A stretch of DNA of 64,000 nucleotides from Cladophialophora immunda. Its lineage: Eukaryota; Ascomycota; Eurotiomycetes; Chaetothyriales; Herpotrichiellaceae. A program made the position numbers and the translations under genes. Under the pieces are notes generated by a model. It was not told the origin of the DNA, did no database searches, and worked only from the letters and a program-made list of their open reading frames with translations. Within the stretch, counting starts at the first letter, position 1; each line of letters starts with the position of its first letter. Where the stretch lies: NCBI RefSeq assembly GCF_000835495.1, contig NW_015622545.1, positions 1,178,001-1,242,000 of the forward strand, given 5' to 3'. This document shows positions 41,710-51,089 of this stretch, in pieces.

Positions 41710-42055
41710 GAACGCCGGCGCCAGCTACAGTGGCGGATTCAGGGTGGGGCGTGTCTGGGAGCTTGTCCAAATTTCTGTTCTGGGAGTTCATCTTGAGGTG
41801 GTGTTGGATCTTTTCCTATGTCCGAATGCGGCGCGGATGGCAATGGTAATGGCAGCTCACTTAGTCCTTCTCGGTTAGAATCCACCGCTTCGATCGGGGG
41901 CTGGGCGTTTGGCTCAATAGGAGGTACGGGCTCCTCGATGACCGGCTCGGGTTCTCGGAGGGGGGGGGGTTGGTGAAGATGGTGTCGATGAACCTGCGGT
42001 GGGACGGATTGGGAATCCTGTTCTCGAGCTCGGGCTCTCGTCGCTCCGTACTCAT
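41710..42055 (-). pseudogene. Proline/glutamate-rich protein fragment split by a G10 tract
   Basis: Minus frame from 42055: MSTERREPELENRIPNPSHR, then RFIDTIFTNPPPSENPSRSS. Beyond the poly-G tract at 41960-41969 the neighbouring frame reads EPEPVIEEPVPPIEPNAQPP, IEAVDSNREGLSELPLPLPS. The switch at a homopolymer suggests a slippage indel. The encoded region is low complexity and the gene is unknown. Confidence 0.35.
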
Positions 42056-42372
42056 AGGTCTCTACCGAGACTGCGCCGCGGAGAGCAATCTCCTCTGGCC
42101 TGGTTCCGCCAGCGACTTGTCTCGTCCATGCATCGTGTCAAGTCGTCTGCAGTAGAGGAAGCCTCTCGTCGTCTGAATGTTTGCTTTCACTCTCTCTTCT
42201 GCCACGAGTCTTGAGACTCCTCGCCCTGTGTCTCTGCGGATGACCTTCAGCAGACGCACTCCTTCGCTTGGTGTGCAAACTGATCCTAATCACACTCCCA
42301 CAACGACGACTCCGTTCGACCTCTGTTTCCCAGCCTTCTTCAAGGGGATTATATGGAGTCGGATCGAGTCGC

Positions 42373-42751
42373 TCATGATGATGCTGGTGGTGATGCACTG
42401 GTTGGTTCGGGTAGTACGCCGAAGAGAGTGTTGATGAGATATGCTGGCGTGGCAGAATACTCCTGGCTCAACAGACCCAGAAGGAGGCCGACCAGATGAG
42501 CAGTCATTACTTGAATCCATCTCCTATGCATGACATTGAAGAGGCCAGACACGCCCGCCACCGTTAGTGTGGGATCGGCGTACGACACCACGTCAGCGAC
42601 CCAGTGGGCAGGCCGCTAGGCGGACAAATCCATAGTCGTTGACATTGTCATAAAACGGCAGGCCGGGAAGATTTGTGATGTACCAGAGTTGCTTGTTGTT
42701 GTTGTCTTTGGTGTAATAAGACTCGAGTAAAATGAGTCTGCGTTCAGCCAT
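42373..42751 (-). pseudogene. Membrane-protein fragment, frameshifted
   Basis: From the ATG at 42751: MAERRLILLESYYTKDNNKQ, then LWYITNLPGLPFYDNVNDYG and FVRLAACPLGR, stop. A second frame from 42591 continues VSYADPTLTVAGVSGLFNVM, then HRRWIQVMTAHLVGLLLGLL and SQEYSATPAYLINTLFG. The two join if one base is lost or a short intron is removed near 42600. One hydrophobic span (MTAHLVGLLLGLL). No family recognised. Confidence 0.4.
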
Positions 42752-42919
42752 CTTTGCTTGAGGCTTGCTTCCTTTTTGGACGGATCTCGTGTGTCCCGCC
42801 GTGTATGCAGCGACGCCACGCTGGAGGACTTAGACCATCTGATCCATGAAGAGAAGTCCAAGGCTATGGTTACCGGCAAGAGACAACGACTTAAGTATGG
42901 ACAGTCGAAGGTTGCTGAG

Positions 42920-43165
42920 AGGTCTTTAGTCGAGGCTGAAGAAGGGAGAGAGGTCTTCTTCAAGGTTGTCTTCTTCAAGGTTGTCTTCTTCAAGGTTGTC
43001 TCGTCGAGGTTGTCTCGCTGAGGTTTCTTCTTCAAGGCCGAAGGAGGGGGAGAGGTCTTTGTTGAGGCTCAAGAAGGGAGGCCTTGATCGAGGTTTGAAG
43101 GTCTTCGTCGAGGCTGAAGAAGGGACGGCGGTCTTCGTTGAGGTTGAAGAATCGAGATTGCTCGT
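42920..43165 (+). repeat. Clustered TCTTCAAGGTTG / TCGAGGCTGAAGAAGG repeats
   Basis: 42948-42993 has three perfect 15-bp units TCTTCTTCAAGGTTG, followed by degenerate ones (TCGTCGAGGTTGTCTCG). Before and after stand units like GAGGTCTTTAGTCGAGGCTGAAGAAGGGA. The word TTCGTCGAGGCTGA recalls the array at 14.1-16.4 kb, so this may be a short relative of it. Confidence 0.7.
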
Positions 43166-43261
43166 GGCAGTAGTGGTGCGAGTAGCAACTCGACAGGAGA
43201 ACTTCTGTGGGACTCTTTCGTGGTCCAGAGCCAGCTAGACACACCCCAGACCATTGCAGCA

Positions 43262-44090
43262 AGACAATAAGAGACTCAGTCAGGGCTCAAATCCATAGTC
43301 GGTGTAGGAGGATGAAAATACTGCAAGCCTGCGATGAGTGAGTTGTGTGCCCTAGGCTAAGGGAGCTGCATCTGCCGGAAACGACACCATTAGGCCAAGC
43401 TATAGTGGGGACTTCGGGGTCAGCCTATCGTTTTCCAATCATGGGAAAGAGCAGGGCCACCATGTGCAATCACTCGATACATCCAGGAGGCCTCTTGAGG
43501 AGCATTTGGGCACAGCATAGTGATCTTCTGACAACTGATTGACTCGCATACCTGGCCCATTGACCACGCTCATGAGCCGTCACCAGGGGGGAAGACATTC
43601 CGTCCTTTTGGCTGCTGGAATGCAAGTCAGGTCAAGGAATGGGATGGAGGTACTATCCTAAATCCTGACAGCGTCTCTCATTGTCTCCATACCTCGAGCC
43701 ATGCATAGGCCAACGGTAAACAAATCTCGTCTTGAGCTCAACTGTAACATTATTGACCAAGAGGTACAGTTGCAAACGACATTGTTCCCAGGACTCGGGT
43801 GGGCGAGGTGAAAAGGTGGTGGTGGTGTTGATAGTTGTAAGCAGCGTGCTTTTCGATACCTCGGGTATCAAAAGGTATCACTATGATACTAGTATTAGCT
43901 GGTATTAGTAGTATTAGAGGTATTATAACACTTTAGGAGAAGTATTTGGGGGCTAAAACGAGAGCCACCCCTCTGGAATTTAAACCTTTTCCAATCACCC
44001 ACGCCGGAAACCACTTCCAATTATCGCTCCAAGTACAGGCGCCCCACTGGGTCGCGATCCATCTTTCGCGTAGCTTCGCCCGTAGTTTTC
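43262..44090. other. No gene seen
   Basis: Around 43855-43930 is a cluster of GGTATCA/GTATTAG words, a degenerate microsatellite like that at 56695-56745. At 43975 an inverted GC-rich motif (CTGGAATTTAAACCTTTTCC). Confidence 0.4.
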
Positions 44091-44093
44091 CAT

Positions 44094-44722
44094 CTAGTTA
44101 CGATTATAATCGTACCTGGCTCGCGGCAGTCCTTGCTTGAAATCTGCAAACACATCTGCAAACGAAGGCAGCGTCGCACTGAACGGCGGAGGCTCTTGTG
44201 GCGGGTGGTGAGGAGGTCCACTGCGGCGCCGTTGCGGTGTCCGCGGGAGGACTGTTGGGTCGATGCCGCCGTTTGCGTTGTTGAGGGAGAATGGTGTCAC
44301 GCCGGTCCGCTCCGCCATTTCTTGTTCGCCGATCTGCCAGTGCATGGCCTCGACGGCTCGCCACGGGGTGCCCATTTCCTCTGCCACTCTCGCCCACATG
44401 TCTTCTCGAAACCTGATTGGGACAAGAGTCAGTCAGTCCCTTGTACCAAAGCTTCGGGGGTCCGGTGCGACGTTTCATACCTCACGTACAACCTTGCAAG
44501 CATGTCCTTTTGATTCTCATCCCAATCGCCCTTCTTCTCGAGGTAATTTTGATAACGAAGCCGACAACTGTTGGCACTGCGGCCTGGCAGATGCCTGCTG
44601 ATGTCGTCCCACTTCATGCCATCCTGACGGAGTTGGATGATTTTGGCATCTTCCTCGGCGGACCACTTGGATTTCTTCTTCGCCTCGGGAGAATCCTGAT
44701 GGTCTCCGCTCGTGGTCGACAT
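44094..44722 (-). CDS. Myb-like (SANT) DNA-binding protein, two exons
   Basis: Exon 1 44722-44481, intron 44480-44413 (68 bp, GTATGA donor, AATCAG acceptor), exon 2 44412-44094: 186 residues. The N-terminal half is a Myb/SANT repeat: KWSAEEDAKIIQLRQDGMKW, then DDISRHLPGRSANSCRLRYQ NYL, with the Trp/helix spacing W-S-x-E-E-D and the third-helix R-S-x-x-S-C-R-x-R-Y. The spliced joint restores LARLYVRFREDMWARVAEEM, then GTPWRAVEAMHWQIGEQEMA, a second half-repeat. The C-terminus is Pro/Arg-rich. Fungal proteins of this size and layout are nuclear and presumed transcription factors. The second ATG of the frame (44722) is chosen because it directly precedes the domain; 44770 is possible. An LTR-B end lies about 50 bp from the start and may supply promoter sequence. 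Confidence 0.85.
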
Positions 44723-44775
44723 GATATTAATTTGAGGATGGAAAGAAGGAAGAACACTCCCTCTCTCCATCTTTA

Positions 44776-44925
44776 TATATGCTATCCATCCCTTGCGTAC
44801 GCGATCGTTACATCCTGTCTCTCTTCCCCTTGCGTACGGAATATTGTTTCTCCGCCATACGTGACTGTTAGGCTTGGGCGCTGGTTCCTCCGAACTGAGC
44901 CTCCTTCAGGGTTCAACCCGTCACA
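44776..44925 (+). repeat. LTR-B, partial copy (3' part)
   Basis: CCCTTGCGTACG words, GGCGCTGGTTCCTCCGAACT, GAGCCTCC, and the end GGGTTCAACCCGTCACA match the end of the 416-bp LTR at 9260. It cuts the open frame to its right. Confidence 0.65.
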
Positions 44926-45068
44926 TCGAACATGTGTTGGAACAGTTTCTGTTCGAGATCGTGGCGAGTGTCGTCGTCCCTTGTCCAATCAAAGAGAGTA
45001 GCGTACTTTTCCTGGATTTGAGCGAGTCCTCGGAGGCCCAAGAGGAGGCCGGTAGCCTTACTGGCCAT
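44926..45068 (-). pseudogene. Truncated open frame, interrupted by LTR-B
   Basis: From ATG 45068: MASKATGLLLGLRGLAQIQE, then KYATLFDWTRDDDTRHDLEQ KLFQHMFD, then directly the LTR end. Helical and well composed, so probably the N-terminal part of a real gene broken by the LTR. Family unknown. Confidence 0.4.
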
Positions 45069-45221
45069 GATGGATGCCAGTCCTTGATGCCGATGTTTAG
45101 GGGGGGTTATTAGGTGTGGCGGGTCAGTTCATCGGTATGGCACGGGTGGATGGACGGATGGACGGGTGGAACGATATATGAAAGTGGTTTCCGGCGTGGG
45201 TGGTGGGCGTAGGGTAGTGGG

Positions 45222-45285
45222 AAAAGGTTTAAATTCCAGGGTGGTGGCTGTTGAGTGCCTGCGGGTGGCTGAGTGGCTGGGAGTG
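45222..45285 (+). repeat. Dispersed GC-rich motif, copy 4
   Basis: AAAAGGTTTAAATTCCAGGG, GGTGGCTGTTGAGTGCC, TGCGGGTGGCTG. Nearly identical to 11588-11668. It abuts the point where the PNP_UDP pseudogene stops. Confidence 0.65.
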
Positions 45286-45289
45286 GCAT

Positions 45290-46250
45290 CGATTCACCCA
45301 CCCATGATATACCGATGAACTTCTTGCGCGAGTCCACATAGTTAGAGATGCCTCGAATCACGAGATAGGCAAAGGAGTCCATCAATCCCGCCGCCTCCAT
45401 TTCCACTCCCTTGAGCGCTAAGGTTTGTCTCAGCTTCTCCCGCAGAGCCGTATCCTTGACCACGGCGTGCGCCGAGCCGATCGTCCCGTAATGAATTTTC
45501 GGGTGCAGGGTTGTGGAGAGGCTCTCGTTCGACAATCCATTGCTTGTCGCACTTCTTGCAGTTAGAACCATCTAGATGGGGATGGTCCATTTGAAAACAG
45601 CTGATCCCGTTGAACGCCCGGGTGGGAGGATTCTTCCGTTATTCGCGGGATATGTTCTGATCATTTCGGACAGATATTGTGACAACGCTGGAACCATGGA
45701 TTCGGTGATCGGCCGCCAGCTTTTCGATGCTCGCCCGGAGCAGGCAGGGCAGGAGGTTTGTTTAATGCGCCTATTCGTTGAAAGCCACCACCGCTCGAAT
45801 ATTTGCCCAGATCGTATTGCACCACTCTACTAAAGGTGGCCGTGGCTTTGCTCACCACTACGTCGCCTAAGCGAATATCATCGTCGTCCTCCTCTTCATC
45901 CGGCACCCCACCGCCAATCCTTACTAACAGGCTGAAGTGAATGGAGGGGAAGAATCACTCAACAGCTAGATCGCCACAGTCGCGGCCGCTTTGTTTCCCA
46001 ATGTCCGGCAGCACGGCGATCACCATATTGTGCGTTCCGATCTTCCACAACACATGCCTGTTTTGATCGCGTTCGGTCGGTAGGTACGAGTGGATCTCGT
46101 CCAGCAAGGCTTTGACCGGAACCGGCTCTACGCCCATGGGGTAGATGCAAGCTACGGTATAGTCGCAACGAGAAAAAGGGCATGGTGGGACAATGAGGCG
46201 ACAAGGGGCGGAAGAAACAGTCGGGACGACTGTCGCACCCATCGCACAGC
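45290..46250 (-). pseudogene. PNP_UDP-type nucleoside phosphorylase domain, as in fungal NLR proteins
   Basis: Order of remnants from 46240: DYTVACIYPMGVEPVPVKAL then LDEIHSYLPTERDQN; HNMVIAVLPDIG; FPSIHFSLLVRIGGGVPDEE; DDDIRLGDVVVSKATATFSR and VVQYDLGKYSSGGGFQRIGA LNKPP; DHPHLDGSNCKKCDKQ; IHYGTIGSAHAVVKDTALRE; KGVEMEAAGLMDSFAYLVIR GISNYVDSRK. These are the glycine-rich phosphate loop, the substrate motif (V-E-M-E-A-A-G) and the R-G-I-x-x-Y-x-D end of the domain. It is the commonest N-terminal effector domain of fungal NOD-like receptors, thought to act on nucleosides or nucleotides in self/non-self reactions. Frames shift at least four times; no NACHT/NB-ARC or repeat domain follows. The copy stops at the GC-rich motif at 45285. 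Confidence 0.85.
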
Positions 46251-46299
46251 CGCGAGGAAGAATAGGTATCGGTTCGCGGCTAGGATGAGAATTCAGCAT

Positions 46300-47460
46300 A
46301 TTTCAAGATATTCTCGGGTCCCGGAATGATCAACACAACTCGAGGCTGGGCCCACGATGGGGATGGAGGTAGATGCTTGATGGTTGTATGCGCCATCAGG
46401 CTGGCATAAGCTGGTATGCCAACGCATCTCCTTGGCCGCGGCTGAAACGTGCATGGAGTGGTCGACACTGGAGGGCTGGAGGGGTGTGTTACACAGATGC
46501 TGGCATGTGGTCACGGTATATGGGGTTATCCTGCTCTGGTATTGGAGATCGTAGTAAATTAGACATTCCAATTGACGATGGGGATTTTATTGGCGTTTGG
46601 CCGTATGTCGCTGGCTGTTGCGGGGATTGAATAACTAATAACATGAATCATTGTATCCATTGCTTCTACTCTTATTGCCGTGGTTCTCATTAGGTGAAGC
46701 GAAAGAGGTGCCTCATCTAGATGGCTTTTCCCTTCCCCTTCGCCCTCGCGGCTACGCTAGAGCCGTCCACTATGTCTCTTTGGATGCTCATCTTGTGATC
46801 CTTTTGCTCCCTCTCTTGTTAATATTCTAACGCGTCTGGGATTTGGCGGCAAAGTTCGGGTAGGTTTGCAAATAATGTTACTGAGGGTCGAGAGGAATAT
46901 TCTGCCACGACACGGCTTCCTTACGTTGCTGGTATGCGTACTTGATCCTATACGTCAAGGATGTACTCTATAAGGTATGAAATGAATTGTATTATCTCTC
47001 TTGCATTAGAGGCTACTTATTGAGTCGACGCGGTCGAAGGGTTTTCGCGGCAGGCCAATAGTCGTATGATATCAGAGGGTTGGCATAAATGATGGTCGAT
47101 CGCGAGCATCCTGCCCTTATATCGATAGATCTCAAGCTCGGTGATCGATATGCAAAAGAATTCCGTCTCTTAGCCAGGGACCCCTCCCAAAATGTCAACA
47201 AAATCGTACTTCCCCAGGTCTACAAGTCAATCAGGCTTCCGCCCTGTTGCACCACCGGTCGGGCTCCAAATGGGTTACCGTTCTGCTGACCATATCCGCC
47301 CGCAAAGCCACCTACTGGGTACTTGGCCTACTGTCAAGAGAAGACCATGGGGGTGAGGGTCCTGCTTGACATGCCTGGGAATAGGCGGGAGAAAGGATCA
47401 CCTGGGGGTAGTTTGGCTTGCGGGGAGAAGCACGATCTGCTATATTGGCGGTGCAAACAG
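46300..47460. other. No supported gene
   Basis: Normal-GC sequence with short frames only (up to 92 codons at 46293-46571, minus). No motifs or repeats recognised; 46630-47000 is AT-rich. Confidence 0.3.
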
Positions 47461-47469
47461 TGGCTAGAA

Positions 47470-47860
47470 GGCGAAGATTTCGAGATCTGAACACCAATCT
47501 CGAGTGTTTCATAACCAACCATGATGAAAGCGTCCTCGTGAGTCATGAACTGCTGTTCGTCGGCTGCAGAGATGCAGCATTGGCACAAGAAGCTGGTCTG
47601 ATAGAGACAGAGGGAGGGCATTCTTCACCAGCAAGCGCCGTCATAATATCCTCCTGGCTGACGTGCCGTACATACTTGTCGACACTTTCTATCCATATCT
47701 CAACGATGCTATCGAACGGGAGGACAGGGACTCCCATGACCTTCTCCTGGTTTTGGTATTCGGGCAGGGCGTGGATCTGTTTGGTCCACCATCAGTCAGC
47801 CAGAGCATCCTCTCCGTTTTGGAGCGGTGGTTCCTCGGCAGGCGAGGAGCAATTGTAAAA
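47470..47860 (-). pseudogene. EthD-domain protein, C-terminal part
   Basis: EthD proteins are small ferredoxin-like alpha/beta dimers found in pathways of aromatic breakdown and in fungal secondary metabolism. Exon near 47790: WWTKQIHALPEYQNQEKVMG, VPVLPFDSIVEIWIESVDKY, VRHVSQEDIMTALA. A 68-bp intron starts GTGAAG and ends CTGCAG (about 47643-47576), in phase. Then DEQQFMTHEDAFIMVGYETL EIG. The pattern P-x-x-x-F-D-x-x-x-E-x-W-x-x-S and the final F-x-x-x-x-x-x-F-x-x-V-G-Y-E are typical. A TGA stands just before WWTK in the upstream frame, and the N-terminal half was not found, so it is probably broken. Confidence 0.6.
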
Positions 47861-47869
47861 GTTGTGGTT

Positions 47870-49460
47870 GTAGGCTGCAAGACTGAACGAGGGAAACACC
47901 GCGCAGTGAGGTCAAGAGAAACAGCACCAAGTAGTTGAGCCACCACTGCTGTGTATGAGGATTGTCTAAGACCCGACAAGCCACTGCTACATGCTCGTGT
48001 CGAGTTCAAACATCTTGCTGGTGATTTCAGCCTCTGGTACCGTCCCGGACTCTCACCCACTCCCTGACACCAAAGCAGAATGAGAGGCTAGGTTTCGGAG
48101 GCGGGAGACTCGAGAGCCTTTGTCTGGGAGAATAATGCCGACAAGATACTCCTATGGGTTGCAGGGGCGGTGGAAGTTGGGTGGCTGCAAAAAAAACCAT
48201 CCAATCCCAAGCAGGAGATGGTGATCGTGGTATGGGAAAGCCATGCGGGATGGACGAAGCAGCTCGGGAGTGTGGCAAATGCTCCCCGGGACAAACCTCA
48301 CTCGGACTATGTGCCGATCAGCAACGAATATTGATTGGATTCTGGTAGGCCAGGAGGACGGCAACCAAGTCTCTAATTGTGTCCTTTGCGACGTCTGGTT
48401 CTGCTTCAAGCTTCCTTGAAGAGTTTCCGTTGGAATCAAGGACACGACATACTGGCCGGCACACTCCGCAACATTGTGTGGTTGCTCCTTCGCAGCCATT
48501 GCCGGCCCAAAGCCCGGGGCGCTGGCTGGGCTCCGGCTCACCAGCCACCTCAACCCAGACCAGTACTTCCGTTTTCTTCATATCATCCTCTAGCTCAGGT
48601 GGATAAGCCCTCCATTTGATAATCAACTCTCGATCGACGCCCAAACACCATGGCTCTCGGCGGCGCCCTCCTTCGTTTCGGCCAAACAGGCCTGTGCCTC
48701 CTCGAGTTTGCGTCCTCCGCCTCATCCTCCAAGAAAACCCTTGGCCTAGCGCCCATCCTAGTAACCGGTATGAGCGAGGAGCTTTAACTCAACTTCTGAC
48801 ATGGCCACCCGCGATGGTGCTGGATGAACAACCGGCTTGAGGGGCAGTGTTGGTGGCGGCGAGGCTGGCAAAAACCTACCCTTCACAGCTGCTTATACAT
48901 CAACAACCTCCAGGAACTCTATGTCTCCGCTTCCCATGCTAACAGGGAATTCTAGGATTTGTAGGCGCCTGTGGAGTAGACGAGTTGAAATCCGATGGCA
49001 ATAAGCATTCGCTGCCGCCCACCCCACGAACTACTTAAGCAATTTCTTGTCCCGCGCCTTCAGTACTGGGAGGAAGCGGCAGCGGCAGCCGGTGCAGCAG
49101 CCCGTCCCGCGACAGGAAGACCCTGTACAACAAGAAGGGGAGAACGAACCTTTCCGGCCTTTTCCCATCGCTCTCCTTCGCCTGGCGTAGGAGCCAGGAA
49201 CAGATGATGCGGAAAGATGATGTGAGCGCTGCTAGGTTGTGAGGAGGGACCGGGGAGAAATAACTTGCAGGAGCAAGACCCCAGTGGACAACGGAGTCTG
49301 TTGATACATCGCTGGCGCTGTCTCTCCTGGAGTGGTCGTGTTCATAATACGTGCCTTGGGGTTGACTGAGTGTGGTTGGCCACGAATGCTTTACGACGTA
49401 AAGTTGAAGAAAAGCGCCAGCTCTCTCTTCTACAGAAAAGGGGAAGCGGAGGAAAATGGT
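47870..49460. other. No supported gene; several overlapping open frames
   Basis: Frames of 130-135 codons overlap on the minus strand (48152-48553, 48318-48725) without a recognisable domain. One plus segment near 48640 (MALGGALLRFGQTGLCLLEF) looks like the start of a membrane protein, then is lost. Composition is that of genes, so decayed host genes are likely. Confidence 0.3.
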
Positions 49461-49464
49461 CGAA

Positions 49465-49930
49465 CCTGAAAAGGCTGAGCCCGGAAGCCAGCGTTTCGAA
49501 CTCCAGCTATTTACGGCCTTCCGTAAGAGGGCTGGGACCGCTGTCGGTGTCGAGCGCTCTCGATAGGTCTCGCTGCCTAACGCTGCCAGCTTCGACTAAA
49601 GGACCCAAAGACACAAGACAGTAGGATCTAGGAGGACAGGAGGCTGCCAACCAGGCCAGGACTGCAGAGATAAGACGTCGGGATCTCGCAGAACAGACCA
49701 GAGTGAGCAGACCCCATCCGAACCCAAAGCGAAGAGAGGTAAGAAAGCCTCACGCCGCAAGGTCAAAGACGAGGACGAAGATGCCTAGTCTGACGAGTCC
49801 GCTCCACCAAAGAAGGCTGGAGGGAGAAACCGCAAAGTCGTAAGAGAGGAAGATGGTGAAGAGGAAGTCCCTAAGAAACCTAGGAAGAGATCACGCCTCG
49901 CTAGGAAGGTTATAACTGGCAGACCAGTGT
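49465..49930 (+). pseudogene. Basic nuclear-type protein tail, few stops
   Basis: One frame reads FELQLFTAFRKRAGTAVGVE, then KAKRGKKASRRKVKDEDEDA, stop, SDESAPPKKAGGRNRKVVRE, EDGEEEVPKKPRKRSRLARK and VITGRPV, stop. Alternating Lys/Arg and acidic clusters with P-K-K-P-R-K-R-S-R recall AT-hook or nuclear-localisation tails. Three TAG/TAA stops sit at likely Gln/Lys positions. A stretch near 49580 (ACGCTGCCAGCTTCGACTAA) is repeated imperfectly at 49948. Confidence 0.35.
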
Positions 49931-50052
49931 AGAGCAGAAGAGGGTGTCAACGCTACCAGCTCCGGCTGAAGGGCTCCAGAGACCAAGACGTCGGGATAGC
50001 TGTGGTTGAAGACAACAGAAAGAGATCAATCCACACTTTGAAGCCGGCCTAA

Positions 50053-50662
50053 TCATGGAATCTACATAATGCTGAGCGAGCGAGCTCACCTGAGCCGCCG
50101 ACTGTTGTTGGCCCCTGGCCAAACACTTCCCCTTTGGCATGTATCTGTAGCCACCTGTATTGATTGGCTGCAGACAAGACCACCGCCGGCAACGCCTACC
50201 AAGAAAAAAAAACTTGTAGCACTCTTTGAGAAGCTCGTGGGTCGGACCGAGTGATTTCAGGTCGGCATTGATATTGTCGAGCTTAGTGATGTAATCTTGC
50301 ATGTTCCTGAAATCCGCCAGCTTGACTTCTCGGATCTCCTTGAGCACCAGGGACTCTTGCATAGTCAGGTTCATCTGATAGTGGCTAGTCAGGGTAAGCC
50401 ATGCCTCTTTATTTCCGAGTGTTGCTTTTCTTTTCTGCCTCATATTCCTCTTTTGCGCCATAGTGTTTGCCGTATGTATGTTTGTGCCTTTGGTGAAACG
50501 GGGCTGCGCTCCCGAAATCTCTCCGAGGATCGAGGGATCGATAAGCTTGATGAAGGGCTTTTTGACCTTGCGAACTCTTTCCTGTTGCTTTTCGTAGAGT
50601 TTCAGGTTGAACTTGTATGCTTCGAGCTCCTTGAAGTACTTCTGGTCGACTTGATCAGCCAT
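50053..50662 (-). pseudogene. Copia-type gag fragment
   Basis: From ATG 50662: MADQVDQKYFKELEAYKFNL, KLYEKQQERVRKVKKPFIKL, then NKEAWLTLTSHYQMNLTMQE and KLADFRNMQDYITKLDNINA DLKSLG. This is the UBN2/gag helical region of Ty1/copia elements (A-W-x-x-L-x-x-x-Y, then M-x-x-Y-I-x-x-L-x-x-x). The frame stays open to 49910 but after about 50200 the residues (CYKFFFLGRRCRRWSCLQPI) no longer look like gag. The element is internally joined to other sequence. Less RIP-mutated than the gag at 721-1189 and only distantly related to it. Confidence 0.6.
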
Positions 50663-50802
50663 TTGGGCTGTTTCACATCACCCTTGCCTCCACCCAGAGG
50701 ATTTCTGGTATCCTCCCCGTTCGGAGCAGCTTATTGCCTCTCTCGGTGACAATATTCGTGATTTGAGTACAGACAGTCTGGTCTTGCATCGTGGCTGCTG
50801 CC

Positions 50803-50985
50803 TTATTCCTGGTTGTTCGGTGTCCTCGTTCCGCGGTGCCCTTCTGATAATGAGAAAAAAGGCACAGTAGGCTCGAGTTCTAGCCCGGATTGTTCGCAGA
50901 ACAAGATGATAATTCCTTGAATGAATTCATTATCGCATCGGTACCGTCTAATCTTAATGTCCCTAGCATTATACCAGACGGCAAG
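50803..50985 (-). pseudogene. Copia integrase core fragment
   Basis: Minus frame: YNARDIKIRRYRCDNEFIQG, then IIILFCEQSGLELEPTVPFF. The pattern I-K-x-x-R-x-D-N-E-F, then F-C-x-x-x-G-x-x-x-E-x-x-x-P, is that of the copia integrase catalytic core around the second Asp; the final Q-N-G-x-x-E is replaced by frameshifted sequence. It probably belongs to the same dead element as the gag at 50053-50662. Confidence 0.5.
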
Positions 50986-51085
50986 TGCGACCGATGTCTT
51001 CGCGAAAGTCTTGATTGCGATGGCGAACGACCCTGCAAGCAATGTAAAACGGCAAAAAAATGCCACTTATGCACAGCGCCCCTAC
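50976..51085 (+). pseudogene. Zn(II)2Cys6 zinc-cluster segment
   Basis: The plus frame reads DGKCDRCLRESLDCDGERPC, then KQCKTAKKCHLC. The spacing C-x2-C-x6-C-x5-C-x2-C-x6-C fits the fungal binuclear zinc cluster of GAL4-type transcription factors exactly. It lies back to back with the integrase fragment and loses its frame at about 51090, so it is a piece of a former regulator gene joined to transposon debris. The surrounding 109-codon frame (50890-51219) is chimeric. Confidence 0.6.
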
Positions 51086-51089
51086 CAGC

